From: an uncultured bacterium
GTDB lineage: Bacteria; Hydrogenedentota; Hydrogenedentia; Hydrogenedentales; Hydrogenedentaceae
Reading direction: 5' to 3'
NCBI GenBank assembly: GCA_938014335.1
Contig: CALLRP010000025.1
Location: 30,088 to 94,087 of the forward strand
DNA length: 64,000 nt
A program made the translations under genes and the position numbers. A model generated the notes under the pieces. The model ran no database searches. It was not told the DNA's origin and was given only the letters and a program-made list of their open reading frames with translations. Shown in pieces: positions 32,301 through 41,479 of the stretch; position 1 is the stretch's first letter; each line of letters starts with the position of its first letter.

Positions 32301-33659
32301 TTAATTAAACAATTGGGCAAGTAATTTTCGTGAAATTTGAACGATTTTTATCCCTGCGTTAGGTTCCATGAAACTACTACGTGCAGTAAGTATCTCATAT
32401 CCACCCTCATCAAAGGCTTCAGGAGTAGGACAATAGCCAGCATAACCATTGCTGATCTCTGCAATCATGGTATATTTTGCCGGAGATGATTTCTTGATAT
32501 CTAAACCCAATCGACAAAACATTTCGGTAGGATTGCAAACTATTGCTAAATCACCAATTCTTACAACATTAATCTCAACATTAACATTTCCACCTTTCTT
32601 TTCTTTTATTTCTCTTAATAATTGAATTTCTCTTTGATATATATCCATCTGGTCAGAACCTAATCCTGTTTTAGCCTGATATTTTTGTTCGTCTAAATCA
32701 CGAATGGGGATAGAGATAATTTCAGATGCATTATTAATAATTGCGGTATCCTGATATTTCGTCCATAGGTAAAGTTGATAAACTTTACAGGCGAGGGTCT
32801 CCCCTATCCTTTTTGACCACTCCGGCCCTGATTCTATAGGTTCCTCCTCTCGTAAGTTATTGACCTGGGTAACATCACCACAGGCACCGTTCAGAAAAGC
32901 AATAGGAATAGGTTGACCCCATTGTTTTCTTAAAAAATCACGAAGATAGTATATGTAATCAGCCGAATATAGCCCTCCACTATACACAGTCCCATGCAAA
33001 GCATAGTTAACAATCGCACTTACTATTGTTCCGTCTTCTTTCGTGATAAACATCGCTATCACTTGTGAATCGACAGGACCCGCCGGGGCTATAGTCAGAG
33101 GATTTTTCCAGCCAGGATGGGTTATAACGGTACCATCCTTCATATAAAATCTGCGATTAAAGGCAATCCCTGTTTGTTCACCTTCGGCAAAACCTATTTT
33201 TACTTTTGTAAGATTTTCCCATGCTAACTGGATACTTTCCACTATCTTTTGCTCTACCAAGGAACAATACTCAGGAGCCCGTTCGGAAGAGAATACATCA
33301 ACAATGGGCCCCCCATGATGAGTATGTGATGCAGAGATAATAATGTTTTGAGGAAGAATGGGAATATTTTTTGACGCTTTTTGTCGTACCCCTGCAACAA
33401 TATCATCAGGAATAAACAAGGAGTCAATGGCAACAATGACAACAGCATTAGATTCATTTTTCAAGATAACAGTATTGAGTTCCAATGGGTCATGTGTCCC
33501 TTTTGAAAAGTATTTTCTAAAACCACCGGGCATTTCTTTGCCGGGCTCAGGGGTAATATCCACTATGGAGGCTCCTGCCAATAATCCTTCTTCAGCATAT
33601 AAATAATTAAGTAATAAGAATAATATTAATGTAAACATAATGAACAGTTTTTTCATCAT
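32301..33659 (-). CDS. Exported neutral-ceramidase-like hydrolase
   Basis: The 452 residues begin with a signal peptide (1-22). They carry the N-terminal neutral-ceramidase domain: AGASIVDITPEPG, the zinc motif SASHTHHGGP (H112, H114, H115), NYALHGTVYSGG and LNGACGDVTQ. Neutral ceramidases hydrolyse the amide of ceramides. This protein lacks the C-terminal Ig-like domain of classical enzymes, so the exact substrate is uncertain; such proteins are common in environmental bacteria. AAGGAG precedes the ATG. It is the last gene after dtd, the formyltransferase and GNAT on this strand. Confidence 0.75.
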   Translation of the reverse strand: MMKKLFIMFTLILFLLLNYLYAEEGLLAGASIVDITPEPGKEMPGGFRKYFSKGTHDPLELNTVILKNESNAVVIVAIDSLFIPDDIVAGVRQKASKNIPILPQNIIISASHTHHGGPIVDVFSSERAPEYCSLVEQKIVESIQLAWENLTKVKIGFAEGEQTGIAFNRRFYMKDGTVITHPGWKNPLTIAPAGPVDSQVIAMFITKEDGTIVSAIVNYALHGTVYSGGLYSADYIYYLRDFLRKQWGQPIPIAFLNGACGDVTQVNNLREEEPIESGPEWSKRIGETLACKVYQLYLWTKYQDTAIINNASEIISIPIRDLDEQKYQAKTGLGSDQMDIYQREIQLLREIKEKKGGNVNVEINVVRIGDLAIVCNPTEMFCRLGLDIKKSSPAKYTMIAEISNGYAGYCPTPEAFDEGGYEILTARSSFMEPNAGIKIVQISRKLLAQLFN

Positions 33660-33675
33660 TTTTTCATCTCCTTAT

Positions 33676-34284
33676 CTAAAATCGTATTTCGAAACCGACA
33701 CAAAGGTGTGGTTCTTGTGGATGTTTTGTGATAATTTCAAATTCCTGCTGGACATTAGGCCATTCTTCGGGGAGACACCCTCCATAGAGATGGTCTAATG
33801 CAATACCTTTTTGGGCAAAGATATTGGCAATATCTTTGGGAGGTTTGAAATAAAAACGGTAATATCTTCCAATTTCTTTCATACCTAAACGGCGATAGAA
33901 TCGCTGGGCATTTCTGTCCTGACTCCAATACTCGAGACGATGAAAACCCTTTTTGAGAGCATCTTGAATAGTTGCATCTATTAATAATTTTCCAATGTTT
34001 CGCCCTTTATATTCAGGTAGTCTTCCAAATTCGAGGACATAACCAGCCAGAGTGTCTTTGTTCCAGCAAAATTCCCCTAGTTCATTCTCATACTGAACAT
34101 CTGTTAAACCTACAATTTTATTATTACAAACAGCAACCAACCGTGTGCTCTGGTGTCCTTCGTAAATAGGCCGTTCCTGAATGACATAGTTCCACGCATG
34201 TGAAATACTCATAATCATCGCGTGGACTTTAATCCACTCTTCTTGGTCTTCCTCACGGTATTCTCGAATAATTATCTCGTCCAT
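33676..34284 (-). CDS. GNAT-family N-acetyltransferase
   Basis: This 202-residue protein has the GNAT core: IIIREYREEDQEEWIKVH at the N-terminus, the acetyl-CoA loop GRNIGKLLIDATI, and the AQRFYRRLGMKEIGRYY strand-helix end. It transfers an acetyl group to an unknown amine. I chose ATG 34284, with TAGGA upstream, which leaves 14 bases after the formyltransferase stop; the frame is open to 34332. Confidence 0.85.
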   Translation of the reverse strand: MDEIIIREYREEDQEEWIKVHAMIMSISHAWNYVIQERPIYEGHQSTRLVAVCNNKIVGLTDVQYENELGEFCWNKDTLAGYVLEFGRLPEYKGRNIGKLLIDATIQDALKKGFHRLEYWSQDRNAQRFYRRLGMKEIGRYYRFYFKPPKDIANIFAQKGIALDHLYGGCLPEEWPNVQQEFEIITKHPQEPHLCVGFEIRF

Positions 34285-34298
34285 TTTAATTCCTATAT

Positions 34299-35267
34299 TT
34301 AGGAGGGGTTTAATCCATCTATATTTGAACAAAGTATTTCACCTTTTGTAAGGGTGCCTCTCGGGGGCCATATCCACATTATTGGGGAAAGTGTGAATGC
34401 GGAAAGCAGGGTAATAGAACCCTTAACTGTGGCTATCTCTGCTGGGAAACGGGGATGTAAAACTGTACCGGGTTCAGCGAATATTTCTTTGTCATTAACT
34501 TTAACACGAGTTACAAAGACATTTCTTCCTTTATATGTAAATCGTGTCAAAATAGTCTGGGATAAAGAACGCACCTGGCGGTCAATTTCGATAGCGGGGA
34601 CATCCCAACGGATAATAGCATCATTGATAGTTGGTTTAGGGTCATAAGAGGCAATTTCGGGATTCTGGGGCTTTCCATGAAGTCCCTCTTGTTCAATACG
34701 GTTTACAACATCTAATACCATTGTCCTTGCAAGTTCAGAGGCACGACAATATACTGTGTAGGCAGTATCTGTATCCAGAATAGGAAATGATTGTTGTTCA
34801 ATAATAGGACCTGTGTCAATCCCTTCATCCATGATATGGAAAGTAACACCGGATTGGGTCTCTCCCTGTCGGATGACTGCATAGAATGGGTTGGGACCAC
34901 GGTGGCGTGGAAGTAGAGAGGAATGAACATTAATACAACCTACTTTGGGTAGGTTAAGAATAGGCTTTTTGAAGATAATACCGAAACCACAGGTAATAAT
35001 AAGGTCAGGAGAAAGTTCTTTTAGGGATTTAAGTTCTTCTTCATTCATTTTATCAATCCAGAAGATTGGAATACGATGTTTTTGGGCTAAGCGAAGAATA
35101 CTGTCTCTTCCACCGAAAATACCTAAAAACAATGGGGAGAGAAATCTGCGAATACCTTTGGTCTGTCTCCCGTTTTGAAGGATACCTACAATCCGATGTT
35201 TACTTTTAACCAATGGTTCCGCAACACAAACACCTAATTTTCCTGTACCTGCAATTAGGATATGCAT
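34299..35267 (-). CDS. Formyltransferase, methionyl-tRNA formyltransferase-like
   Basis: This 322-residue protein has the formyltransferase fold with the catalytic segment INVHSSLLPRHRGPNPF and GVTFHIMDEGIDTGPI, plus a C-terminal domain like Fmt (RWDVPAIEIDRQVRSL). It may formylate Met-tRNA(fMet). However the RGPNP loop, where classical Fmt has RGAAP, also occurs in sugar formyltransferases, so the substrate is not certain. Its start shares a base with the dtd stop (TAATG), so the two are translationally coupled. Confidence 0.8.
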   Translation of the reverse strand: MHILIAGTGKLGVCVAEPLVKSKHRIVGILQNGRQTKGIRRFLSPLFLGIFGGRDSILRLAQKHRIPIFWIDKMNEEELKSLKELSPDLIITCGFGIIFKKPILNLPKVGCINVHSSLLPRHRGPNPFYAVIRQGETQSGVTFHIMDEGIDTGPIIEQQSFPILDTDTAYTVYCRASELARTMVLDVVNRIEQEGLHGKPQNPEIASYDPKPTINDAIIRWDVPAIEIDRQVRSLSQTILTRFTYKGRNVFVTRVKVNDKEIFAEPGTVLHPRFPAEIATVKGSITLLSAFTLSPIMWIWPPRGTLTKGEILCSNIDGLNPS

Positions 35268-35716
35268 TAAAATACCTTTTTGGAGTCAACTAATATTGTT
35301 ACAGGTCCATCGTTTACTAATGAAATAAGCATGTGTGCAGCAAAAACACCCGTTCCGACATGGATGCCTTTGCTTCGGACTAATTCTACAAATTTTTCAT
35401 AATAAAGGACTGCCTTTTCAGGTCGTGCGGCGGTGCTAAATGAGGGGCGCCGACCTCGCCGGCAATCACCGTGTAGGGTAAATTGAGAGACCACTAACAT
35501 CTCCCCTTTCACATCTTCCAAAGATAGATTAAATTTATTTTCTTCATCGTTAAATATTCGGAGACCTATAATTTTTTCGGCAGTATATTGAATATCCGCT
35601 TCGGTATCCTGCTCATCTACACCAAGCAAAACTAATAATCCATGTCCAATTTGACCTACAACTTGGTTATCTACTGTTACGCTTGCATTTAATACTCTTT
35701 GGACAACTGCACGCAT
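35267..35716 (-). CDS. dtd: D-aminoacyl-tRNA deacylase
   Basis: This 149-residue enzyme begins [13 protein letters not shown] and carries the two active-site motifs SQFTLHGD and [10 protein letters not shown] (family: SQxTL and NxGP; here the second reads N-D-G-P-V-T). It removes D-amino acids or glycine from mischarged tRNA. Shine-Dalgarno AAAGGACTTT sets the ATG at 35716; the frame is open to 35785. It heads the unit dtd, formyltransferase, GNAT, ceramidase-like. Confidence 0.95.
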   Translation of the reverse strand: MRAVVQRVLNASVTVDNQVVGQIGHGLLVLLGVDEQDTEADIQYTAEKIIGLRIFNDEENKFNLSLEDVKGEMLVVSQFTLHGDCRRGRRPSFSTAARPEKAVLYYEKFVELVRSKGIHVGTGVFAAHMLISLVNDGPVTILVDSKKVF

Positions 35717-35823
35717 AAAGTCCTTTCTGAACAATGAGGGTATATTTTTGATATTATTAAAGATAGCAAAATAAAAATGTTTCATTAATTATATTGAGAA
35801 TTGCACTGAAATAAAAATTGGGT

Positions 35824-36999
35824 ATGGATACGCAAACAAAAATAAATGATGATATTAATTATTTAGCAGGTGCAAGTATTACAAGGCGATATGGGACTCA
35901 CGGGGAATTGTTATGTTCGGAATATATAAGGAATCGCCTGCTGAATATGGGACTTCAGCCAGTAGTGGAAGCGTTCACCTGTTCCCGAGAAACTTTCCAG
36001 ATTTTTTCTCTTTACTGGATGGAGTTCATTTTTGTTATATTGCTTTCGGTCTTTTTCCCATTAGCAGGTTTTTTTTATGGTCTGACTGTGTTCTGTCTAT
36101 ATCTTCTCGAAATTTCGGGATATCTCAATTTGTCGCAGTTGGTCCCGGAGTATCAGTCCCAGAATATACATGCCGTTATAAGAAATCAGGAGGTTTTTGA
36201 TGAACCTAAAAGTCGAATTGTGTTCCATGCAAATTATGATTGTGGAATATCTCATTTTCTTTATTCCAAGGAGGTAATGGGGTACCTTCCCTTAATACAA
36301 CATTTGATAGTGATTTGTATGTTAGGGGCTTTGGGAATAAGTTTGCGTGATGTATGGAGTGACATTACTCCGTGGCAAGATAATATTTCCATGTCCTGCC
36401 GGTTGTTCACAGGGCTTATAATAGGGACTATGAGTTTTATTGCTCTCATTGCGACCACGAATGAAGAGGATACACGAGGTGCCAATTTCAATGCATCCGG
36501 CGTAGCGTGTCTTTTAAGTCTGGCAGAATATTTCTCAGACCAATCCCTAAAAGATATAGAGATACATTTTGTTTTCACAGGGGCGCATCAGTGTTGGATG
36601 TCAGGTTTACGACATTTTTTGAAGAAAAATAAACTATCTAAAAATGAAACTTTGTTCATAAGTGTTGAAGGAGTGGGTTCAGGGGAATTACATGTTATTA
36701 CACGGGAAAAGATGATATTTACTTTTCATATAGACAAAAATATTATTGAATTTTTAGATAAATATCATCTAACGAATGAGATACAAAAAGCAGATTATTT
36801 GCCACTTCCTACTTCGTCGTATATGATAAATTCGCATGGTTATAAGGGATTTACAATAATGGGACTGGATAAAGATAAAAAACCGAGATATTGCAATCAA
36901 ATTGAAGATACGACAATAAATATTGATGAACAGAATATTAAAAAAACTACGGAAATTTTAACAAGATTTGTAAGGTTATGGATAAGAGAAGGGAAATAA
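35824..36999 (+). CDS. Membrane M28-like protein with lost zinc ligands
   Basis: The 391 residues resemble an M28 aminopeptidase core (IVFHANYDCG near 132-141, GANFNASGVACLLSLAEYF near 219-237, IEIHFVFTGAHQCW near 246-258) interrupted by membrane helices (about 63-98, 156-172 and 195-211). M28 enzymes bind two zincs through H-x-D, D, E-E, D and H. Here those positions read N137-x-D139, N221 and A254-H255, so most ligands are gone. It is probably a non-catalytic relative or uses another chemistry. ATG 35824 is preferred to the TTG at 35818; the Shine-Dalgarno is poor. Confidence 0.6.
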   Translation: MDTQTKINDDINYLAGASITRRYGTHGELLCSEYIRNRLLNMGLQPVVEAFTCSRETFQIFSLYWMEFIFVILLSVFFPLAGFFYGLTVFCLYLLEISGYLNLSQLVPEYQSQNIHAVIRNQEVFDEPKSRIVFHANYDCGISHFLYSKEVMGYLPLIQHLIVICMLGALGISLRDVWSDITPWQDNISMSCRLFTGLIIGTMSFIALIATTNEEDTRGANFNASGVACLLSLAEYFSDQSLKDIEIHFVFTGAHQCWMSGLRHFLKKNKLSKNETLFISVEGVGSGELHVITREKMIFTFHIDKNIIEFLDKYHLTNEIQKADYLPLPTSSYMINSHGYKGFTIMGLDKDKKPRYCNQIEDTTINIDEQNIKKTTEILTRFVRLWIREGK

Positions 37000-37070
37000 T
37001 CATTATCTATTGCTATAATAATAAATAATTTTTTTTCAATATATTTATTTTAAAAGAAAGGAGTTTTTAT

Positions 37071-38438
37071 ATGAATGTAAATCCGAACATATTTCGTGAA
37101 TATGACCTTCGTGGTATTGCAGGTAAGGATTTAACCGAAGATATTATGGAACTTTTAGGAAAGGCATATGTTGCGTATATGAAAGCAAAACGGGCTATAC
37201 ATAATAACCTTGTTGTCGTGGGTAGAGACGGGAGGATAAGCAGTAAAAGTTTTAGTCGAGCATTGATTGATGGAATTACAGAAGCGGGTATGAATGTAAT
37301 TGACATTGGTGAAGTACCCACACCTTTAACTTACTTTGCTATGAATACATTTGAAGTAGATGGTGGTTTGATGATAACTGCAAGTCATAACCCCGGAGAG
37401 TATAATGGATTGAAAGTGGGTGTCGGGAAAACAACCCTTTATGGGGAACAGATACAGGAATTCCGAAAATTTGTAGAAACAGGAAATTTCCCTGTTCGTA
37501 AAAAGGATGTATGTATAACCAAAATAAATATTGTACCAAAATATGAAAAACGAATATTAAAGGAAATAAAACTAAAGCGAAAGTTAAAAGTAGTTGTTGA
37601 CGCGGGAAATGGTGTTGGTGGTGTAGTTGCAGTCCCACTATTAGAAAAGTTGGGGTGCGAGGTAATCTCCTTGTATTGTGAGGTAGATGGGAATTTCCCG
37701 AATCATCATCCGGACCCCACAAAAGAATCAAATATGAAAGAATTGATTAAAACTGTAAAAAAATATAAGGCAGATGTAGGGATTGCATTTGATGGGGATG
37801 TTGATCGTTTAGGGGGATGTGATGATAAAGGTAGAATGTTGTGGGGTGACCAATTATTGGTATTGTTTGCAAGGGATATTTTGAAGGAGAAACCGGGTGC
37901 CACTATTTTAGGTGAGGTGAAATGTTCACGGAGTATGTATGAAGAAATCAAAAAAGCAGGTGGAAATGCAGTGATGTGGCGGACAGGGCATTCTCATATT
38001 AAGTCAGCCATGATTAAGTTAAAGGCTCAAGTAGCAGGTGAAATGAGCGGACATATCTTTTTCAAACATCGATGGTACGGCTTTGATGATGCTATATACT
38101 CTGCCTGCCGTCTTCTGGAATTAGTTGCAAACAGTAAACAACCTTTAAGTGCGATGTTAGATACTATCCCGAAACGTCATTCCACACCTGAGTTGGAATT
38201 TCCCTGTTCGGATGATAAAAAATTTGATGTGATTGCAAAGGCAACAAAGCACTTTCAAGAAAAAGGATATGAAGTTATCACCATTGATGGAGCACGCATC
38301 GAATTTCCCGATGGCTGGGGACTTCTTCGTGCGTCAAATACATCACCCAAATTAGTCATGCGCGTAGAGGCAGATACACCTAAACGCATGAATGAAATCC
38401 GTCAATTAATTGAAAACGTGGTAAAGCAGATTAATTAA
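37071..38438 (+). CDS. Phosphomannomutase/phosphoglucomutase
   Basis: This 455-residue alpha-D-phosphohexomutase has the phospho-Ser loop ITASHNPGEYNGLKV (S105), the metal loop AFDGDVDRLGG, the sugar loop AGEMSGHIFFK and the C-terminal phosphate loop RASNTSPKLVMRVE. It interconverts hexose 6- and 1-phosphates for polysaccharide precursors (ManB/AlgC type). Shine-Dalgarno AAAGGAG is strong. It is a single-gene unit. Confidence 0.93.
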   Translation: MNVNPNIFREYDLRGIAGKDLTEDIMELLGKAYVAYMKAKRAIHNNLVVVGRDGRISSKSFSRALIDGITEAGMNVIDIGEVPTPLTYFAMNTFEVDGGLMITASHNPGEYNGLKVGVGKTTLYGEQIQEFRKFVETGNFPVRKKDVCITKINIVPKYEKRILKEIKLKRKLKVVVDAGNGVGGVVAVPLLEKLGCEVISLYCEVDGNFPNHHPDPTKESNMKELIKTVKKYKADVGIAFDGDVDRLGGCDDKGRMLWGDQLLVLFARDILKEKPGATILGEVKCSRSMYEEIKKAGGNAVMWRTGHSHIKSAMIKLKAQVAGEMSGHIFFKHRWYGFDDAIYSACRLLELVANSKQPLSAMLDTIPKRHSTPELEFPCSDDKKFDVIAKATKHFQEKGYEVITIDGARIEFPDGWGLLRASNTSPKLVMRVEADTPKRMNEIRQLIENVVKQIN

Positions 38439-38924
38439 TTTGCAAAATTGTAAAAAAAGAGTATATAGCTATTTCTTTACATTTATTTTTATCATTCGTG
38501 TATACAAGATTAATTTCAACTTTTTCTGAAAACAGGCTTAAAGATTGAACTATAAAAATAACAAGAAGTAAATATTTATGGAAATGGTACCTTATTTATA
38601 CAAGATACAAATAATTTCCTTAAAAATTAACTTTCATTTTATACTAAATTTATTCTCACTATTATTTGTGGAAGTATATTCTTGTCTATTCAACTGATTA
38701 GAGCTTTAAAAAATCAATTAATATTTTTAAAACCTAATTCAAATATTTTTGTTCAAATTATAAAAAATTGATTTTTTTGAATTAGTATTAAAATACATAA
38801 GAAATACAATAAAACATATTAATTTATGAAATTTAAAGAGGTAATTGTATATAATTTTCCCAGAAAAATAATAAAAAAATAATCTAAAAGATTAACATTA
38901 AAAACAATTTAAGGATTGGCGGTT
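38439..38924. other. AT-rich intergenic region with interleaved inverted repeats
   Basis: These 486 bases are very AT-rich and no ORF with a ribosome site is seen on either strand. Bases 38709-38720 pair perfectly with 38767-38778 (12 bp), and 38735-38743 with 38778-38786 (9 bp), in an interleaved A-B-A'-B' order. The segment before 38925 should hold the CoA-transferase promoter; no confident -35/-10 pair can be named. Confidence 0.5.
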
Positions 38925-40625
38925 ATGAATGTAATAACTAAGATTCAATTACTGTATCATATTGCAAAATGGAGAGCGACATGGGATTGGAGAAACACTA
39001 AAAAAGCAGTTCATGTTCCGGGAAATCCTAAATTTATGGGTGCCCGTGAAGCAGTTGCCATGATTAAAGATGGTTCTGTTATTGCTTCTTCAGGACTTGC
39101 AGGTAATATGAGAGCCTCCTTTATGTGGTGGGCAATCAGAGAAATGTTTCTGGAAACAGGACATCCTCGTAATCTAACAATTGTCAGTGTAGGGGGACAA
39201 GGGGGAAGGGGAAAAATTCCCGGGACATTAGAGGAATTAGGATTGCCTGGACTTTGCACACGTATGTTCACGGGACATACGGAAACATTCAAGTCTATTT
39301 TAAAATTAGCTGACCAGGGACAATGTGAGATTCAGATTCTTCCTCAGGGGACACTTACACTAATATTAAAGGCTATGGGTGAAAAGGGAGAAAATTATGT
39401 TATTAATAAAACAGGGACAGGGACCTTCTTAGACCCGAGAACAGGCAGAGGAACACCTCTATTGAATGGAAATAAGCCTCAATATGTGTCCATAATAGAT
39501 GATGAATATTTCAAGTATGAGTGTCCCTGGCCTGATGTGGCTATATTTAATGCACCTTCCGCAGATAAAGAGGGTAATATTTACCAAAAAAATGCGGTCA
39601 TGATTGGTGAAACTTATGAGATAACAAAAGCGGTCAAGAAAAGGGGAGGTATCGTTATTGCCAATGTGGCACAAATTGTAGATAAAGGGTATGGCGAAAT
39701 TTTTCTTCCTGCGTCAGACATTGATGCCATTGTAGTCTGGAGAGGAACTGAACAAACGGGGGGGGTAAAACATATCCATTATTGGGATTTTTTAACATTA
39801 GATAGTAAAATGCCAATAGATGAAGGCATTGCACGTGTTCGTTTTGTGAACAAAGTATTAGGAATCACCCCCCGAAGAACGCAAGCAGACGATGTATTAG
39901 CACGCCTTTCTGCAAAGATTTTCGTCCAGAATTCTAAAAAAGGCGATTATGTCGATATTGGCGTGGGACTACCTGAAGAAGCTTCCCGCCTTCTCTATGA
40001 AAGTGGTGCATTAAACGATATAACGCTAATGACGGAAAGTGGTGTTATGGGTGGATTGCCTGCGCCAGGGATATTTTTCGGAGCGGCTATTAATCCTACT
40101 GAAATTGTCTCGTCTGCAACTGTATTCCAGAGAATGTATCAAAGATTGGATAGTGTCATTTTAGGTGCTCTTGAGGTTGATGGTCAAGGGAATGTAAATG
40201 TTTCCAAACGCGGAGAAGGAGCTATTAATTATGTCGGACCTGGTGGTTTCATTGACCTTACCACTTCGGCGAAAAAGGTGTTTTTCTGTGTTGCATGGGG
40301 AAACCAATCGGAAATAAAGGTAGAAAATGGAAAAGTAACCGTAATAAAAGCAGGACAACCTAAGTTTATTGAAAAAGTAAGCGAAATTACATTTAATGGA
40401 CAGGAAGCACTCAAAGCGGGTAAAGAAGTGTTTTACATAACACATATTGGAGCTTTTACCTTAACGCAAAAAGGGATGGAATTACGATGGATTATGCCGG
40501 GAGTTGATATCGAAAAGGATATTAAGAATGTAATAAAAATGCCTTTTGTGCTCCCTGAAAATGGTCCTATTGTTGTTGACAATTCTATCGTTACAGGGGA
40601 AAATTTTAAGTTAAAATTTGAATAA
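38925..40625 (+). CDS. Acyl-CoA:carboxylate CoA-transferase (fused alpha/beta)
   Basis: The 566 residues join the two halves of a class-I CoA-transferase. The alpha part has GSVIASSGLAGN. The beta part has GVGLPEEASRLL and TESGVMGGLPAPG, in which E371 is the expected thioester-forming glutamate. It is most like the YdiF/propionate CoA-transferase group and would move CoA between short-chain acids in fermentation or acid activation. AAGGA lies 9 bases before ATG 38925; a TTG at 38916 is too close to it. Confidence 0.88.
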   Translation: MNVITKIQLLYHIAKWRATWDWRNTKKAVHVPGNPKFMGAREAVAMIKDGSVIASSGLAGNMRASFMWWAIREMFLETGHPRNLTIVSVGGQGGRGKIPGTLEELGLPGLCTRMFTGHTETFKSILKLADQGQCEIQILPQGTLTLILKAMGEKGENYVINKTGTGTFLDPRTGRGTPLLNGNKPQYVSIIDDEYFKYECPWPDVAIFNAPSADKEGNIYQKNAVMIGETYEITKAVKKRGGIVIANVAQIVDKGYGEIFLPASDIDAIVVWRGTEQTGGVKHIHYWDFLTLDSKMPIDEGIARVRFVNKVLGITPRRTQADDVLARLSAKIFVQNSKKGDYVDIGVGLPEEASRLLYESGALNDITLMTESGVMGGLPAPGIFFGAAINPTEIVSSATVFQRMYQRLDSVILGALEVDGQGNVNVSKRGEGAINYVGPGGFIDLTTSAKKVFFCVAWGNQSEIKVENGKVTVIKAGQPKFIEKVSEITFNGQEALKAGKEVFYITHIGAFTLTQKGMELRWIMPGVDIEKDIKNVIKMPFVLPENGPIVVDNSIVTGENFKLKFE

Positions 40626-40726
40626 TAGATAGTCTCTAAAAATTGTTCAGCAATTAATATTTGTTTATATTTATATTTTACTCTTGATAAAAATAAAAGT
40701 TTAGAGGTCTAATTAATTTAAGATGG

Positions 40727-41464
40727 TCATTTTGGGGAAAGAAAGTAGTGATTTAGGATTTTGGGAAGTTGTTCTATATATTCTTGCCAGTTGGTAAAAA
40801 TATAATTAGCAGTAGTAGAAGTCATATATTTTAAATTTATTCCCGCAAATAATCCTGCCTGTCCACCTAAATTTTTGATACCTACAATATCGGTTGGTTC
40901 AAGGTCCCCCAAATGCAATAGTTCATCTGTTTTCACTCCCAATTCTAATGCTGTTTTCTCAAACATTATTGGTTGAGGTTTTGCTACACCCTCTACATCA
41001 GAAAAACGGTATGCAGATATGTATTGTGTAAAGCCATGTATTTCGAGTAATTTGAATAAAGATTTTCCCGGCGATATTCCCGTATCTGAGATAAGCCCAA
41101 CGGGAACGAATTGGGAAGTCACTTTTACTGCTTCTAAAGCACTTTCTATGGGTTCAGGTTGAAATATTAAAATTGCGGTAGCAAATTCTTCTGCAAGGTA
41201 TTCATATTCGTTTGGATTGAGGTCTACACCTAACTGGAGTGAAACCATATCCACTGCATCCTCAGGCGTTAAAGTTCTTTGTTCTTCAATGTGGCATCGG
41301 GCAAATTCTTTCATTACAATAGACATTGCTTCTAAAGCATCATTTAAAGTAATGTCTCTCTTAAAAGTATTTATAATAGCTTTTGCTCGATACTCCTGTC
41401 TTTCTTTACTAAATGCATCACGAAATAATGTTCCCCAGAAATCAAAACTTACTGCTTTTATCAT
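40727..41464 (-). CDS. HAD-superfamily hydrolase
   Basis: This 245-residue protein has the HAD motifs: I in SFDFWGTLF (nucleophile D8), II in GLISDTGIS, III K in GVAKPQPIMF, and IV in LHLGDLEPTDIVG. The second Asp of motif I (DxD) is Trp10, a variant of the FDFWGTL subgroup, so phosphatase activity may be altered. Substrate unknown. AAAGGGAG precedes the ATG. It follows the ceramidase-like gene by 15 bases on the same strand. Confidence 0.85.
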   Translation of the reverse strand: MIKAVSFDFWGTLFRDAFSKERQEYRAKAIINTFKRDITLNDALEAMSIVMKEFARCHIEEQRTLTPEDAVDMVSLQLGVDLNPNEYEYLAEEFATAILIFQPEPIESALEAVKVTSQFVPVGLISDTGISPGKSLFKLLEIHGFTQYISAYRFSDVEGVAKPQPIMFEKTALELGVKTDELLHLGDLEPTDIVGIKNLGGQAGLFAGINLKYMTSTTANYIFTNWQEYIEQLPKILNHYFLSPK

Positions 41465-41479
41465 GTATTTACTCCCTTT

